NCBI RefSeq assembly: GCF_900188105.1
Contig: NZ_FZNP01000018.1
Location: 90,798 to 154,797, forward strand
DNA length: 64,000 nt
Reading direction: 5' to 3'
Source: Actinomadura mexicana
GTDB lineage: Bacteria > Actinomycetota > Actinomycetes > Streptosporangiales > Streptosporangiaceae
The translations under genes and the position numbers were made by a program. Shown one piece after another: positions 29,719-39,741 of this stretch. The notes beneath the pieces are model-generated. The model had not been told where the DNA came from. It made no database searches and saw only the letters and a program-made list of their open reading frames with translations. How positions within the stretch are numbered: position 1 is the first letter of the stretch; every line of letters starts with the position of its first letter.

Positions 29719-30033
29719 ATGCCGTGTCGTGCCGTCGCCCTGTCCGCCATCCTCGCCGCGGCGCTCGGCGCTGCCGCGCTCCTCCTCACCACACCCCCGG
29801 CCGATCCCGCCCGAGCCTCCGCGGAACGCGCCGGAGAGATGTTCGTGTGCGAGCAGGTGGAGTCGCGGTACCCCCAGGTCTTCGGCCGGAAATGCAACCC
29901 CGGCCAGTGGGGAAGGCTCTCGGACTTCACCGTCATCGACCGCCGCAACGACAACACCTACCACTGCCGAACCGGCTGGGCCGAGGGTTCGCTCTGGGCC
30001 AACGGCCAGGACTGCCGGCCCCGGCGGGGCTGA
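29719..30033 (+). CDS. Small secreted protein with paired cysteines
   Basis: The protein is 104 residues from ATG 29719, with AAGGAG about 10 bases upstream. A signal peptide (LSAILAAALGAAALLLTTPP) precedes a mature domain of about 70 residues with cysteines in FVCEQVESRYPQVFGRKCNPGQWG and NTYHCRTGWAEG..GQDC. Four cysteines could form two disulphides. I do not recognise the family. It stands alone on its strand, with about 100 bases upstream showing TTGACG near 29698 as a possible -35. Confidence 0.7.
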   Translation: MPCRAVALSAILAAALGAAALLLTTPPADPARASAERAGEMFVCEQVESRYPQVFGRKCNPGQWGRLSDFTVIDRRNDNTYHCRTGWAEGSLWANGQDCRPRRG

Positions 30034-30314
30034 TCTTGCCGGTGGGATGTGTCCTCGGGTGCGGCGGCCCGGCACGCCGCCGCGCCCACCGGTGTGCCCT
30101 CTCCAAGCTGCCCGTTCGTCCGGAAGTGTGGGGGCGGGGGATGTCCGGGCCCGCCGCTGTGTGGGGGCGCGGGGTTGTCCGAGGGCGCGTTTTGACCTGC
30201 GATAGGACCGGTTCCGGGGCTTGGTGGCGGGCATGACGGGCAGGTTGCGCGGTGTGCCGGGCGGGGCCGATATTGGGATGGCCGCGCGGCGTGGCGCGGC
30301 GGGGAGGGAGAGAG

Positions 30315-32270
30315 ATGGCCCGGGACGTATCCGAGGGTTCGGCGCTGTGGGAGCCGTCGGAGGAGGTGGTCGCGAACGCGCGGGTGACCCGGTTCGCCCA
30401 CTGGCTGGGGGACCGGGGCGTCCTCAAGGAGTCCTACGACGAACTCTGGCAGTGGTCGGTCACGGAGGTCGACGCGTTCTGGGACGCGGTCTGGTCGTAC
30501 TTCGAGGTGGTCGGCGAGCGCGGTGACGGGCCCGTCCGGACGGGCGGACCCATGCCGGTCGACGGGCTGAAGTGGTTCCCGGGCGCGACCGTCAACTACG
30601 CGGCGAACGCGCTGCGCCGGGCACAGGAGTCGCCCGACGAGACGGCGGTCGTCTTCCGGTCGGAGGCGGGCGGGCACCGGCTGCTGTCGTACCGGGAGCT
30701 GGCGCTGCACGTCGCGGAGGTGCGCGCGGGCCTGGCCGAGCTGGGCGTGGGCAGGGGCGACCGGGTCGCCGCCTACGTCCCGAACATCCCCGAGGCGCTG
30801 ATCTGCTTCCTGGCCACGGCGTCGCTGGGGGCGGTCTGGTCGTCGTGCTCCCCCGACTTCGGGTCCTCCTCGGTGATCGACCGGTTCGCGCAGATCGAAC
30901 CGAAGGTTCTGATCGCCGTGGACGGCTACGCCTACAACGGCAAGCGGTTCGACCGCCGAGGGGTCGTCGCGGAGATCGAGGCCGCCCTGCCGACCCTCGC
31001 CGCCACCGTGCTCGTCCCGTACCTCGACCCGGCCGCGACGCCGGAGGGCCTGCGCGTCGGCATGCACTACGGCGCGCTGCCCCGCCAGGGCCACGACGCC
31101 CCGGAGTTCGAGGACGTCCCGTTCGACCATCCGCTGTGGGTCGTGTACTCCTCCGGGACGACCGGGCTGCCGAAGCCGCTCGTCCACGGTCACGGCGGCG
31201 TGGTCCTGGAGCACCTCAAGGCGCTGTCGTTCCACCAGGACCTCGGCCCCGAGGACGTGTTCTTCTGGTACACCACCACCGGCTGGATGATGTGGAACTA
31301 CCTCATCGGCGGCCTGCTGGTGGGGTCCACCATCGTCATGTACGACGGCGCCCCTGACGACCTGTGGTCGCTCGCCGCCGAGAACGGCGTCACCTACATG
31401 GGGGTCGGCGCGCCCTACATCTCCGCCTCGGCGAAGGAGGGGCGCCGCCCCGGCGAGGAACTCGACCTGTCCGGCCTGCGCGGCATCGGCTCCACCGGCT
31501 CGCCGCTCCCGCCCGAGGGCTTCGCCTGGGTGTACGAGGCGGTCGGCCGCGACCTGCTCCTCGGCTCGTTCTCCGGCGGAACCGACCTGTGCACCGGCTT
31601 CGTCGGCCCGTCGCCGCTCCTGCCGCTGCGCGCCGGCGTCATCCAGTGCCGCGGCCTCGGCGCCAGGGTGGAGGCGTTCGGCGAGGACGGCAAGCCGGTG
31701 ATCGACGAGGTGGGGGAGCTGGTCATCACCGAGCCCATGCCGTCCATGCCCGTCTCCTTCTGGAACGACGAGGGCGGCGAGCGCTACCGCGACTCCTACT
31801 TCGACATGTACCCGGGCGTGTGGCGGCACGGCGACTGGATCAAGGTTCTGCCGGACGGCGGCTGCGTGATCTACGGCAGGTCCGACTCCACCCTCAACCG
31901 CGGCGGCGTCCGCATGGGCACCTCCGACTTCTACCGCGTCGTCGAGGCGTTCGACGAGATCACCGACAGCCTCGTCATCGACACCGGACGGCTCGGCCAG
32001 GAGGGCCGGCTGCTCCTGTACGTCCAGCTCGCGGAGGGCGCGTCGCTCACCGGCGAGCTGGCGGCGGACCTGCGCAAGCGGATCCGGTCGGCGCTGTCGC
32101 CCCGGCACGTCCCGGACGAGATCACCGCCGTGCCCGGCATCCCGCGCACGCTGTCCGGCAAGAAGCTGGAGGTCCCCGTCCGCAGGATCCTCCAGGGCAC
32201 CCCGGTCGACGAGGCCGCCAACCGCGACTCCATGGCCAACCCCGAGGTGCTCACCCACTTCACCCCTTAG
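30315..32270 (+). CDS. aacS: Acetoacetyl-CoA synthetase
   Basis: The protein is 651 residues. The N-terminal ACAS region has SYDELWQWSVTEVDAFWDAVW and GLKWFPGATVNYAANALR, the signature of acetoacetate-CoA ligases. AMP-binding motifs are VVYSSGTTGLPKPLVHGHGG, GSFSGGTDLCTGFVGP, and GDWIKVLPDGGCVIYGRSDSTLNRGGVRMG. The C-terminal lysine region is LSGKKLEVPVRRIL. It activates acetoacetate for lipid or isoprenoid supply or ketone-body use. ATG 30315 follows GGGGAGGGAGAG. Its stop overlaps the end of the convergent DNA-binding gene by 11 bases. The 281 bases before it contain imperfect GTGTGGGGGCG-type repeats but no gene. Confidence 0.92.
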   Translation: MARDVSEGSALWEPSEEVVANARVTRFAHWLGDRGVLKESYDELWQWSVTEVDAFWDAVWSYFEVVGERGDGPVRTGGPMPVDGLKWFPGATVNYAANALRRAQESPDETAVVFRSEAGGHRLLSYRELALHVAEVRAGLAELGVGRGDRVAAYVPNIPEALICFLATASLGAVWSSCSPDFGSSSVIDRFAQIEPKVLIAVDGYAYNGKRFDRRGVVAEIEAALPTLAATVLVPYLDPAATPEGLRVGMHYGALPRQGHDAPEFEDVPFDHPLWVVYSSGTTGLPKPLVHGHGGVVLEHLKALSFHQDLGPEDVFFWYTTTGWMMWNYLIGGLLVGSTIVMYDGAPDDLWSLAAENGVTYMGVGAPYISASAKEGRRPGEELDLSGLRGIGSTGSPLPPEGFAWVYEAVGRDLLLGSFSGGTDLCTGFVGPSPLLPLRAGVIQCRGLGARVEAFGEDGKPVIDEVGELVITEPMPSMPVSFWNDEGGERYRDSYFDMYPGVWRHGDWIKVLPDGGCVIYGRSDSTLNRGGVRMGTSDFYRVVEAFDEITDSLVIDTGRLGQEGRLLLYVQLAEGASLTGELAADLRKRIRSALSPRHVPDEITAVPGIPRTLSGKKLEVPVRRILQGTPVDEAANRDSMANPEVLTHFTP

Positions 32271-32853
32271 CCGCGGCGTAGGCGAGGACGTCGCGGCGGC
32301 GGTACAGGCGCCGCACGCGGCCTCCTCCGAGCGGCTCCACCCGGGCGGGCTCCGGCCAGCCGGCGGGCGGGCGGGTGGCGTAGACGGTGACGCTCGTCTG
32401 CGCCAGGCCGAGGATGCGGGCGGCCTCCGCCAGGGTGACCAGGTCGTCCGTCCCCTCCTCGGCGGGACGGTCCTCCAGGGCGCGGTACCAGGCAGTCCAG
32501 GCGGCCTCGTCCCAGTACAGGGCCTTGCCGGCGCGGTGCGCGACGCCGGGGTGGCCGTTGGACGCGCGGTCCGCCCAGAGCTGCTTGAGGCGGTGGCGGC
32601 TGAGGCCGTGGCGCTCCGCGAGCTCGTCGCGGGTGGCGAAACCGGGCGGGACGTCCCGGGACCGGCGCGCCGCGTACCAGCGGTCCCACTCGGAGGCGTC
32701 CCACGCGAGCTGGGAGCCGACCGTCCCCACCGGCTCGGGGTGGCCGTTGGCGGCGCGCTCGCGGTACCACTTCTCCAGGGTGCTGCGGCCGAGCCCGTGC
32801 TCGTCCATGAGTTCGGCGCGCGTGCGAACGCGGCGGCCGTCGAGTGTCGCCAT
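32260..32853 (-). CDS. Protein with three MerR/helix-turn-helix-like repeats
   Basis: The protein is 197 residues built of three similar segments of about 60 residues: RTRAELMDEHGLGRSTLEKWYRER (residues 8-60), TRDELAERHGLSRHRLKQLWADR (about 73-120), and TLAEAARILGLAQTSVTVYATR (about 143-190). Each is a helix-turn-helix followed by a short wing with W/Y residues. It is probably a DNA-binding protein, possibly for phage-like or regulatory sites. The exact family is unclear. It overlaps the convergent acetoacetyl-CoA synthetase end by 11 bases. Confidence 0.72.
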   Translation of the reverse strand: MATLDGRRVRTRAELMDEHGLGRSTLEKWYRERAANGHPEPVGTVGSQLAWDASEWDRWYAARRSRDVPPGFATRDELAERHGLSRHRLKQLWADRASNGHPGVAHRAGKALYWDEAAWTAWYRALEDRPAEEGTDDLVTLAEAARILGLAQTSVTVYATRPPAGWPEPARVEPLGGGRVRRLYRRRDVLAYAAAKG

Positions 32854-33152
32854 GGGCTCAGTCTCCCGCGTGTGGCAGCGTTCCGCTTGTACGCCGCCGC
32901 TCCGCAGGCGACACTGCCCGGCTGGAGATCCGGCTTCCGGAGTGACAGCGGGCGCGCCCCCGGCGCTGGGGGAAGTAACGCCATTAGGGTGGTCTACGAC
33001 CCAAAGTCGGCCCGCGGAGATGATCGTCCATATCGCTCCGAATGGTCGCGGGATCGGGTGAACTTGGCTCCGGTCTCGCGCGTCACACAGTCGGAGGGCG
33101 ATCCGGGCCGGCCCGCTCGATTCGCCGATCAAGGAGAGGGACGGTTCCACGC

Positions 33153-34730
33153 ATGGAGGTTGGGGCGCTGCGTTCCGGAGACCCGGACCGGCTGGGGACC
33201 TACGCCCTGATCGGCCGGGTGGGCGAGGGCGGCCAGGGCACGGTGTTCCTCGGCGTCGCCGAGGACGGCCGGCAGGTCGCGATCAAGCTGCTGCACGCCG
33301 AGCTGGCGTCCGACGACAAGGCGCTCGCCCGCTTCCTGCGCGAGCTGGAGGTCGCCAAGCAGGTGGCGCCGTTCTGCACGGCGCAGGTGATCGACGCCGA
33401 CGCGACCGGTGACCGCCCCTACATCGTCAGCGAGTACGTGCCGGGCCCGTCGCTGAACCAGCACGTGCAGGAGGACGGCCCGCTCGCCGGCGCCGCGCTC
33501 GACCGGCTCGCCGTCGGCACCGCCACGGCCCTCGCCGCCATCCACCAGGCCGACATCGTGCACCGCGACTTCAAGCCGCACAACGTGCTGATCGGCCCCG
33601 ACGGCCCGCGCGTCATCGACTTCGGCGTCGCCCGCGCGCTCAGCGGCGGCACCACCCTGACCAGCCGGGTGATCGGCACCCCGTCCTACATGGCGCCCGA
33701 GCAGATCAGCGGCGACGAGGTCGGGACGCCCGCGGACGTGTTCTGCTGGGCGGCGACGCTGGCGTTCGCCGCGACCGGCGAGCCCCCCTTCGGGCAGGAC
33801 ACCATCCCCGCCGTGATCAACCGGATCCTGCACGAGGAGCCGGAGCTCGGCGGTCTCGACGGGCCGCTGCGCGACCTGGTGCTCGACTGCCTGGAGAAGG
33901 ACCCCTCCCACCGTCCGGGCGCCCGGCAGGTGCTGATGCGGCTGCTCGGGCACGAGGAGGCCGCGGTGCGCCCGGCCGCCCGCCCGTCCGACGACACCGA
34001 CGAGACCGCGATGCTGGCCGCCGGGTCCGTCCTCGCGGCCGAGGGCGGCGACGAGGACGAGGCGTTCGAGCCCGCCGCCGCGTTCGCCGGCGACTCCCTC
34101 CCCGCCGAGGACCCGATCTTCGACGACGCCGCCTTCGCGGCCCCGGCGGAGGCCGCCGACGTCCGGGACGTCCCGGACGCGTACGAGGCCGGCCCGCCCG
34201 GCACGCCCGCCGGATGGGCCGCCGACGAGACCATGCCCGGCGCGGGCGGGAAGGGCGGCGGTCTGCGGCGCTCGCTCGCCGGTTCGGGGCGCTCCGCCGT
34301 GCTCGCCGGGGCCGCCGCCCTGGTCGTCGCGGTCATCGTGGTCTCCTCCGTCCTGCTGCTCGGCTCCGGCGACAGCGGCAAGGCGGGCCGCAAGGTCAGC
34401 GACCCGAGCGCGCCGCCCGCCTCGACCGACGTCGTGCCCACCACCGCGCCGCCGACGAGCCGCCGGCCCGTGGAGGAGGAGCCGCCGGTGTCCTACGAGC
34501 CGAAGCCCACCGGCAGCCCCTCGCCGACCGGCAGCCCGTCGCCGACCGGGTCCCCGACCCCGTCCGACTCGCCGACCGGCCCGGCGCCCAGCGACACCCC
34601 CACCGGCCCGGGCGAACCGACCACCGGCCCCAGCGACCCGCCGTCCGACCCGCCCTCCGACCCGCCGACCGACCCCGGGGACGGCGGCACCGGCACCGGT
34701 ACGGGGACCGATGGGCAGGCCGCGGGCTGA
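33153..34730 (+). CDS. Ser/Thr protein kinase, membrane-anchored, with repeat-rich extracellular tail
   Basis: The protein is 525 residues. The kinase domain covers about 15-275: GEGGQGTVFLG loop, Lys in VAIKLLH, catalytic HRDFKPHN, DFGVARAL, GTPSYMAPEQ. An acidic juxtamembrane region leads to one membrane helix (about 385-410: VLAGAAALVVAVIVVSSVLLL). The outside tail is a Ser/Pro/Thr/Gly run of SPTGS- and DPPS-type repeats with no recognisable sensor. AAGGAGAGGG precedes ATG 33153. It is followed 180 bases later by the giant NAD-GDH gene. In mycobacteria GDH is under kinase control through GarA, so a link here is worth noting. Confidence 0.92.
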   Translation: MEVGALRSGDPDRLGTYALIGRVGEGGQGTVFLGVAEDGRQVAIKLLHAELASDDKALARFLRELEVAKQVAPFCTAQVIDADATGDRPYIVSEYVPGPSLNQHVQEDGPLAGAALDRLAVGTATALAAIHQADIVHRDFKPHNVLIGPDGPRVIDFGVARALSGGTTLTSRVIGTPSYMAPEQISGDEVGTPADVFCWAATLAFAATGEPPFGQDTIPAVINRILHEEPELGGLDGPLRDLVLDCLEKDPSHRPGARQVLMRLLGHEEAAVRPAARPSDDTDETAMLAAGSVLAAEGGDEDEAFEPAAAFAGDSLPAEDPIFDDAAFAAPAEAADVRDVPDAYEAGPPGTPAGWAADETMPGAGGKGGGLRRSLAGSGRSAVLAGAAALVVAVIVVSSVLLLGSGDSGKAGRKVSDPSAPPASTDVVPTTAPPTSRRPVEEEPPVSYEPKPTGSPSPTGSPSPTGSPTPSDSPTGPAPSDTPTGPGEPTTGPSDPPSDPPSDPPTDPGDGGTGTGTGTDGQAAG

Positions 34731-34908
34731 CACCCGGGCAGCACCGATTCTCATGATCACCCCGAGCCGTGCCGGACGCCCTGGCAGGGTGGGGTAGGCC
34801 ACGCCGGCCATCCACGGGACCAGGTCGGCTTTGGGGCGATTCCTGGTTACGCTCGTCAGTGAGCGGCGCCACAACGAGGTGGCGATGGGTCTCAAGGGGA
34901 GATAGTCG

Positions 34909-37900
34909 ATGAGCGGCATGCTCGATCAAGCGAAGGACGACCTGCTCCGGCGGGCCGCCGAGACGTGCGCGCGGCGTCCGGACGCGCACGGGGACGTGGA
35001 GGAGGTTCTCGCCTACCTTCGCCTCTACTACCGCCAGGTCGCGCGCGAGGACCTGCTGGAGCGGGACCCGGCCGACATCTGCGGGCGTGCGATGGCGCAC
35101 CGCGCGCTCGGCGGGGAGCGGCCGCAGGGACGCGCGAAGGTGCGCGTCTTCACGCCGACGCTGGAGGCGGACGGCTGGAATCCCGGCTGCACCGTCGTCC
35201 AGGTCGTCACGGACGACATGCCGTTCCTGGTCGACTCGGTGACGATGGAGCTGAGCCGGCACCAGCTGTCGACCCAGTTGATCGTCCACCCGCTGCTGGG
35301 CGTGGACCGCGACGTCGCGGGCCACCTCAGGGCCTTCCGCGGCAAGCACGAGAGCGACGCCGACGTCGACGAGTCGTGGATGCACATCGAGGTCGACCGC
35401 ACCACCGACCAGGCCCTCCTGGACGTGCTGGAGAAGGACCTGATCCGCGTCCTGCACGACGTGCGGGTCGCCGTCGAGGACGAGCCCAAGATGCGGGCCC
35501 GCGCCCACGAGATCGCGACCGCGATCCAGGAGGTCCCGCCGCCGCTGTCCGACAAGGAGCTCGGCGAAGGCGTCGAACTGCTCGACTGGCTGGCCGACGG
35601 GCACTTCACGTTCCTCGGCTACCGCGACTACACGCTCACCGACGACGGCACGGCGCTGCGGCCCGAGCCCGGCTCGGGCCTCGGCGTCCTGCGCAACGAC
35701 AAGCGCGAGTCCGCCGGCTTCGCCGCGCTGCCGCCCGAGGTCCGCGAGAAGGCCACGGAGAAGCGCCTGCTCGTCCTCACCAAGGCGAACTCGCGCTCCA
35801 CCGTCCACCGCCCCCTGTACCTGGACTACATCGGGGTGAAGAAGTTCGACGCGGCCGGCGAGGTGATCGGGGAGCGCCGGTTCCTCGGCCTGTTCACGCA
35901 CGTCGCCTACAGCGAGTCGATCGCGCACGTCCCCGTCCTGCGGCCCAAGCTCGACGAGGTGCTGGAGCGCGCCGGCTTCACCCCCGACAGCTACGACGGC
36001 CAGGACCTCATCGAGATCCTGGAGAGCTACCCCCGCGACGAGCTGTTCCAGATCTCGGTGGACGACCTGCTGAAGATCTCCCTCGGCGTGCTGCGGCTGC
36101 GCGAGCGCCGCCAGTTGAAGCTGTTCCTGCGCAAGGACCTGTACGGCCGCTTCATGTCCTGCATGGTCTACCTGCCGCGCGACCGCTACACCACCAAGGT
36201 CCGGCTGCGCATCCAGGACCTGCTCCGAGAGGCGTTCGAGGGCGTCAGCGTCGACTACAGCGCGAACGTGACCGAGTCGAACCTGGCCCGGCTGCACGTC
36301 GTGGTCCGCGGCGAGCGCGGCCGCCCGCTGCCGGACGTGGACGTCGCGGAGCTGGAGGGACGCCTCGCCGGCGCCACCCGCTCCTGGGAGGACGACCTCG
36401 CCGACGCGGTCGTCGAGCAGTGCGGGGAGGAGCGTTCCGGAACGCTCGGCCGCATGTTCGGCGAGGCGTTCCCCGAGGGCTACAAGGCCGACTTCCCGGC
36501 CCGCACCGCCGTCGCCGACCTGCGCCGCCTCGACGCGCTCGACGAGGCGGTCGACACCTCGATCGACCTGTATCAGCCGCCGCTCGCCGGGCCCGGCGAG
36601 CGGCGGTTGAAGATCTACCGGCTGGGCGAGCCGATCACGCTGTCGCGGGTGCTGCCGCTGCTGCAGAACATGGGCGTCGAGGTGATCGACGAGCGGCCTT
36701 ACGAGATCAGCCCCTCCGACGGCCGCCGGTTCTGGATCTACGATCTCGGGCTGCGGTACGTGCCGCCCGCCGACGTCCCGGCAGACGCCGTCAAGGACCT
36801 GTTCCAGGACGCGTTCACGGTGCTGTGGCGCGGCGACATCGAGAACGACGGCTTCAACGCGCTCGTCCTGCACGTCGGCCTGACCTGGTGGCAGGCGATG
36901 ATCCTGCGGGCCTACGCCCTGTACCTGCGGCAGGCGGGCGCCGCGTTCTCCAAGCGCTACTTCGAGGAGGTGCTGCTGCGCAACGCCTCCATCACCCGGT
37001 TGATCATCCGGCTCTGGGAGAGCAGGCTCGACCCGACGCTGCAAGGCGGCGAGGAGGAGCGAAGCGACGGCATCACCGAGGAGATCCGCGGCAAGCTGGA
37101 CGACGTCGCGAGCCTCGACGAGGACCGCATCCTGCGCTCCTACCTGGCGCTCGTGCAGGCGACCCTGCGCACGAACCACTACCAGAACAAGCCGTACCTG
37201 GCGATGAAGTTCGACCCCGCGGGCATTCCGGACCTGCCCCAGCCCCGCCCCATGTACGAGATCTTCGTGTACTCGCCGAAGGTCGAGGGCGTGCACCTGC
37301 GGTTCGGGTCGGTCGCGCGCGGCGGGCTGCGCTGGTCGGACCGGCGCGAGGACTTCCGCACCGAGATCCTCGGCCTGGCCAAGGCGCAGGCGGTGAAGAA
37401 CACCGTGATCGTCCCGGCGGGTGCCAAGGGCGGCTTCGTCGGCAAGCAGCTGCCCGACCCGTCGGTGGACCGGGAGGCGTGGCAGAAGGCCGGCATCGAC
37501 TGCTACAAGGACTTCATCTCCGGCCTGCTCGACCTCACCGACAACCTCGTGGACGGCAAGGTCGTCCCGCCGCCGAACGTCGTCCGCCACGACGGCGACG
37601 ACACCTACATGGTCGTCGCCGCCGACAAGGGCACCGCGACGTTCTCCGACATCGCCAACGGCGTCGCCGCCGACTACGGGTACTGGCTCGGCGACGCGTT
37701 CGCCTCGGGCGGCTCGGTCGGCTACGACCACAAGGGGATGGGCATCACCGCGCGCGGCGCCTGGGAGTCGGTGAAGTACCACTTCCGGGCCCTCGGCAAG
37801 GACGTCCAGAACGAGGACTTCACCGTCGTCGGCATCGGCGACATGTCCGGGGACGTGTTCGGCAACGGGATGCTGCTGTCGGAGCACATCCGCCTGGTCG

Positions 37901-39741
37901 CCGCGTTCGACCACCGGCACATCTTCCTCGACCCCGACCCGGACGCCGCCGCCTCGTTCGCCGAGCGCCGCCGCCTGTTCGAGCTGCCGCGCAGCAGCTG
38001 GGCCGACTACGACACCTCGCTGGTCTCCAAGGGCGGCGGCGTGTTCCCCCGCACCGTCAAGTCGATCCAGATCACCCCGCAGATGCGGGCGGTGCTCGGG
38101 CTCGGCGACGGCGTGAAGAACCTTCCCCCCTTCGAGCTGATCCGCGCCATCCTGCGGGCGCCGGTCGACCTCCTGTGGAACGGCGGCATCGGCACCTACG
38201 TCAAGTCGTCCGCCGAGAACAACGCCGACGTCGGCGACAAGGCCAACGACCCCGTCCGCGTGGACGGCGCCGAGCTGCACTGCAAGGTCGTCGGCGAGGG
38301 CGGCAACCTCGGCGTGACCCAGCTCGGCCGCATCGAGTTCGCGCGCAACGGCGGCCTGATCAACACCGACTTCATCGACAACTCCGCGGGCGTCGACACC
38401 TCCGACCACGAGGTGAACATCAAGATCCTGCTCGACCAGGCGGTGCGGGACGGCGAACTGGCCGGCAAGCAGCGCGACGGCCTGCTCTACGAGATGACCG
38501 ACGAGGTGGGACGGCTCGTCCTGCGCGACAACTACGCGCAGAACGTGGTGCTCGCCGCGGCCCGCGCGCAGGCGCCCGCGATGCTGCACGTCCACGCCCG
38601 GTACATGCGCAAGCTGGAGCGCGACGGCCGCCTGAAACGGCGCCTGGAGGCGCTGCCGGACGACAAGGCCCTCGCCGAGCGGCGCCAGTCCGGGCACGGC
38701 CTGGCCAGCCCCGAGTTCTCGGTGCTGCTCGCCTACGCCAAGCTCGCCCTGGACGCCGACCTCGTCGCCTCCGACCTCGCCGACGACCCCTACCTGGAGT
38801 CGTGGCTGGTCGACTACTTCCCGACGCCGCTGCGCGAGCGGTTCCGCCCCTACATGGACCGGCACCCGCTGCGCCGCGAGATCATCACGACCGCCGTGGT
38901 GAACGACGTGGTCAACGCGAGCGGCTCCACGTTCGTGTTCCGGATGAACGAGGAGACGGGCGCCTCCTCCTCCGACATCGCCCGCGCCTACCTCGTCGCC
39001 CGCGACGTGTTCCAGATGCCGCGGTTCTGGCGGTCGGTGGAGAGCCTGTCGCACCATGTCGAGGAGTCGACGCAGGTCGCGATGCGGCTGGAGGCCCGCA
39101 AGCTCACCGAGCGCGGCGCCCGCTGGCTGCTGCACAACCGGCGGCCCCCGTTCGACATCCAGGAGACGATCGACTTCTTCTGCGGCGGCGCGGCCACCCT
39201 GAGCTCGCACCTGTCCAAGCTGCTGGTCGGGCTGGACCTGTCCGCCTTCGAGCAGCGCCGCGACGGCTTCGCCGAACTGGGCGTCCCGGAAGAGCTGGCC
39301 GAGCAGTGCGCCACGTTCGTCCCCGCCTACTCCACCTTCGACGTGGTCGGCATCGCCCACGCCACGGAGCGTCCGGTGGAGGAGGTCGCCGAGATCTACT
39401 TCGACCTGGCGGACCGGCTCCAGCTGTCCCGCCTGCGCGAGCGCATCATCGCGCTCCCGCGCGACGACAAGTGGCGCTCGATGGCCCGCTCCGCCCTGCG
39501 CGACGACCTGTACGCCGCGCACTCCGCCCTCACCCGCGACGTCCTGGTCACCAGCGAGCAGGGCGGCAACCCCGAGGAGCGGATGGTCTACTGGGCGGAC
39601 AAGAACAAGCCGGCCGTCCAGCGCGCCCAGCAGACGCTGAGCGAGATCTGGGAAAGCGACAGCTTCGACCTGGCAACGCTGTCAGTGGCCCTGGGCGCCA
39701 TCCGCACCCTCGTCACCTCCAGCTCCCTCCCTGCTGAATGA
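34909..39741 (+). CDS. gdh: Large NAD-specific glutamate dehydrogenase (180-kDa class)
   Basis: The protein is 1,610 residues, right for the L-GDH class known from Streptomyces and mycobacteria. The N-terminal ACT-like regulatory region covers about 1-700. The catalytic core lies roughly at 700-1250: SVARGGLRWSDRREDFRTEILGLAKAQ, VPAGAKGGFVGKQ, NVVRHDGDDTYMVVAADKGTATFSD, GIGDMSGDVFGNGMLLSE, and KVVGEGGNLGVTQLGRIEFA. A helical C-terminal domain ends with HRTLVTSSSLP-like residues. It deaminates glutamate to 2-oxoglutarate with NAD. AGGGGAGATAGTCG precedes the ATG. A palindromic repeat element begins at its stop codon. Confidence 0.96.
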   Translation: MSGMLDQAKDDLLRRAAETCARRPDAHGDVEEVLAYLRLYYRQVAREDLLERDPADICGRAMAHRALGGERPQGRAKVRVFTPTLEADGWNPGCTVVQVVTDDMPFLVDSVTMELSRHQLSTQLIVHPLLGVDRDVAGHLRAFRGKHESDADVDESWMHIEVDRTTDQALLDVLEKDLIRVLHDVRVAVEDEPKMRARAHEIATAIQEVPPPLSDKELGEGVELLDWLADGHFTFLGYRDYTLTDDGTALRPEPGSGLGVLRNDKRESAGFAALPPEVREKATEKRLLVLTKANSRSTVHRPLYLDYIGVKKFDAAGEVIGERRFLGLFTHVAYSESIAHVPVLRPKLDEVLERAGFTPDSYDGQDLIEILESYPRDELFQISVDDLLKISLGVLRLRERRQLKLFLRKDLYGRFMSCMVYLPRDRYTTKVRLRIQDLLREAFEGVSVDYSANVTESNLARLHVVVRGERGRPLPDVDVAELEGRLAGATRSWEDDLADAVVEQCGEERSGTLGRMFGEAFPEGYKADFPARTAVADLRRLDALDEAVDTSIDLYQPPLAGPGERRLKIYRLGEPITLSRVLPLLQNMGVEVIDERPYEISPSDGRRFWIYDLGLRYVPPADVPADAVKDLFQDAFTVLWRGDIENDGFNALVLHVGLTWWQAMILRAYALYLRQAGAAFSKRYFEEVLLRNASITRLIIRLWESRLDPTLQGGEEERSDGITEEIRGKLDDVASLDEDRILRSYLALVQATLRTNHYQNKPYLAMKFDPAGIPDLPQPRPMYEIFVYSPKVEGVHLRFGSVARGGLRWSDRREDFRTEILGLAKAQAVKNTVIVPAGAKGGFVGKQLPDPSVDREAWQKAGIDCYKDFISGLLDLTDNLVDGKVVPPPNVVRHDGDDTYMVVAADKGTATFSDIANGVAADYGYWLGDAFASGGSVGYDHKGMGITARGAWESVKYHFRALGKDVQNEDFTVVGIGDMSGDVFGNGMLLSEHIRLVAAFDHRHIFLDPDPDAAASFAERRRLFELPRSSWADYDTSLVSKGGGVFPRTVKSIQITPQMRAVLGLGDGVKNLPPFELIRAILRAPVDLLWNGGIGTYVKSSAENNADVGDKANDPVRVDGAELHCKVVGEGGNLGVTQLGRIEFARNGGLINTDFIDNSAGVDTSDHEVNIKILLDQAVRDGELAGKQRDGLLYEMTDEVGRLVLRDNYAQNVVLAAARAQAPAMLHVHARYMRKLERDGRLKRRLEALPDDKALAERRQSGHGLASPEFSVLLAYAKLALDADLVASDLADDPYLESWLVDYFPTPLRERFRPYMDRHPLRREIITTAVVNDVVNASGSTFVFRMNEETGASSSDIARAYLVARDVFQMPRFWRSVESLSHHVEESTQVAMRLEARKLTERGARWLLHNRRPPFDIQETIDFFCGGAATLSSHLSKLLVGLDLSAFEQRRDGFAELGVPEELAEQCATFVPAYSTFDVVGIAHATERPVEEVAEIYFDLADRLQLSRLRERIIALPRDDKWRSMARSALRDDLYAAHSALTRDVLVTSEQGGNPEERMVYWADKNKPAVQRAQQTLSEIWESDSFDLATLSVALGAIRTLVTSSSLPAE

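Noticed and set aside
34396..39522. A 1,700-codon open frame antisense to gdh
   Set aside because: Composition is Val/Arg/Leu/Asp shadow typical of the antisense frame of a high-GC gene; no domain is recognisable and gdh on the other strand is certain.
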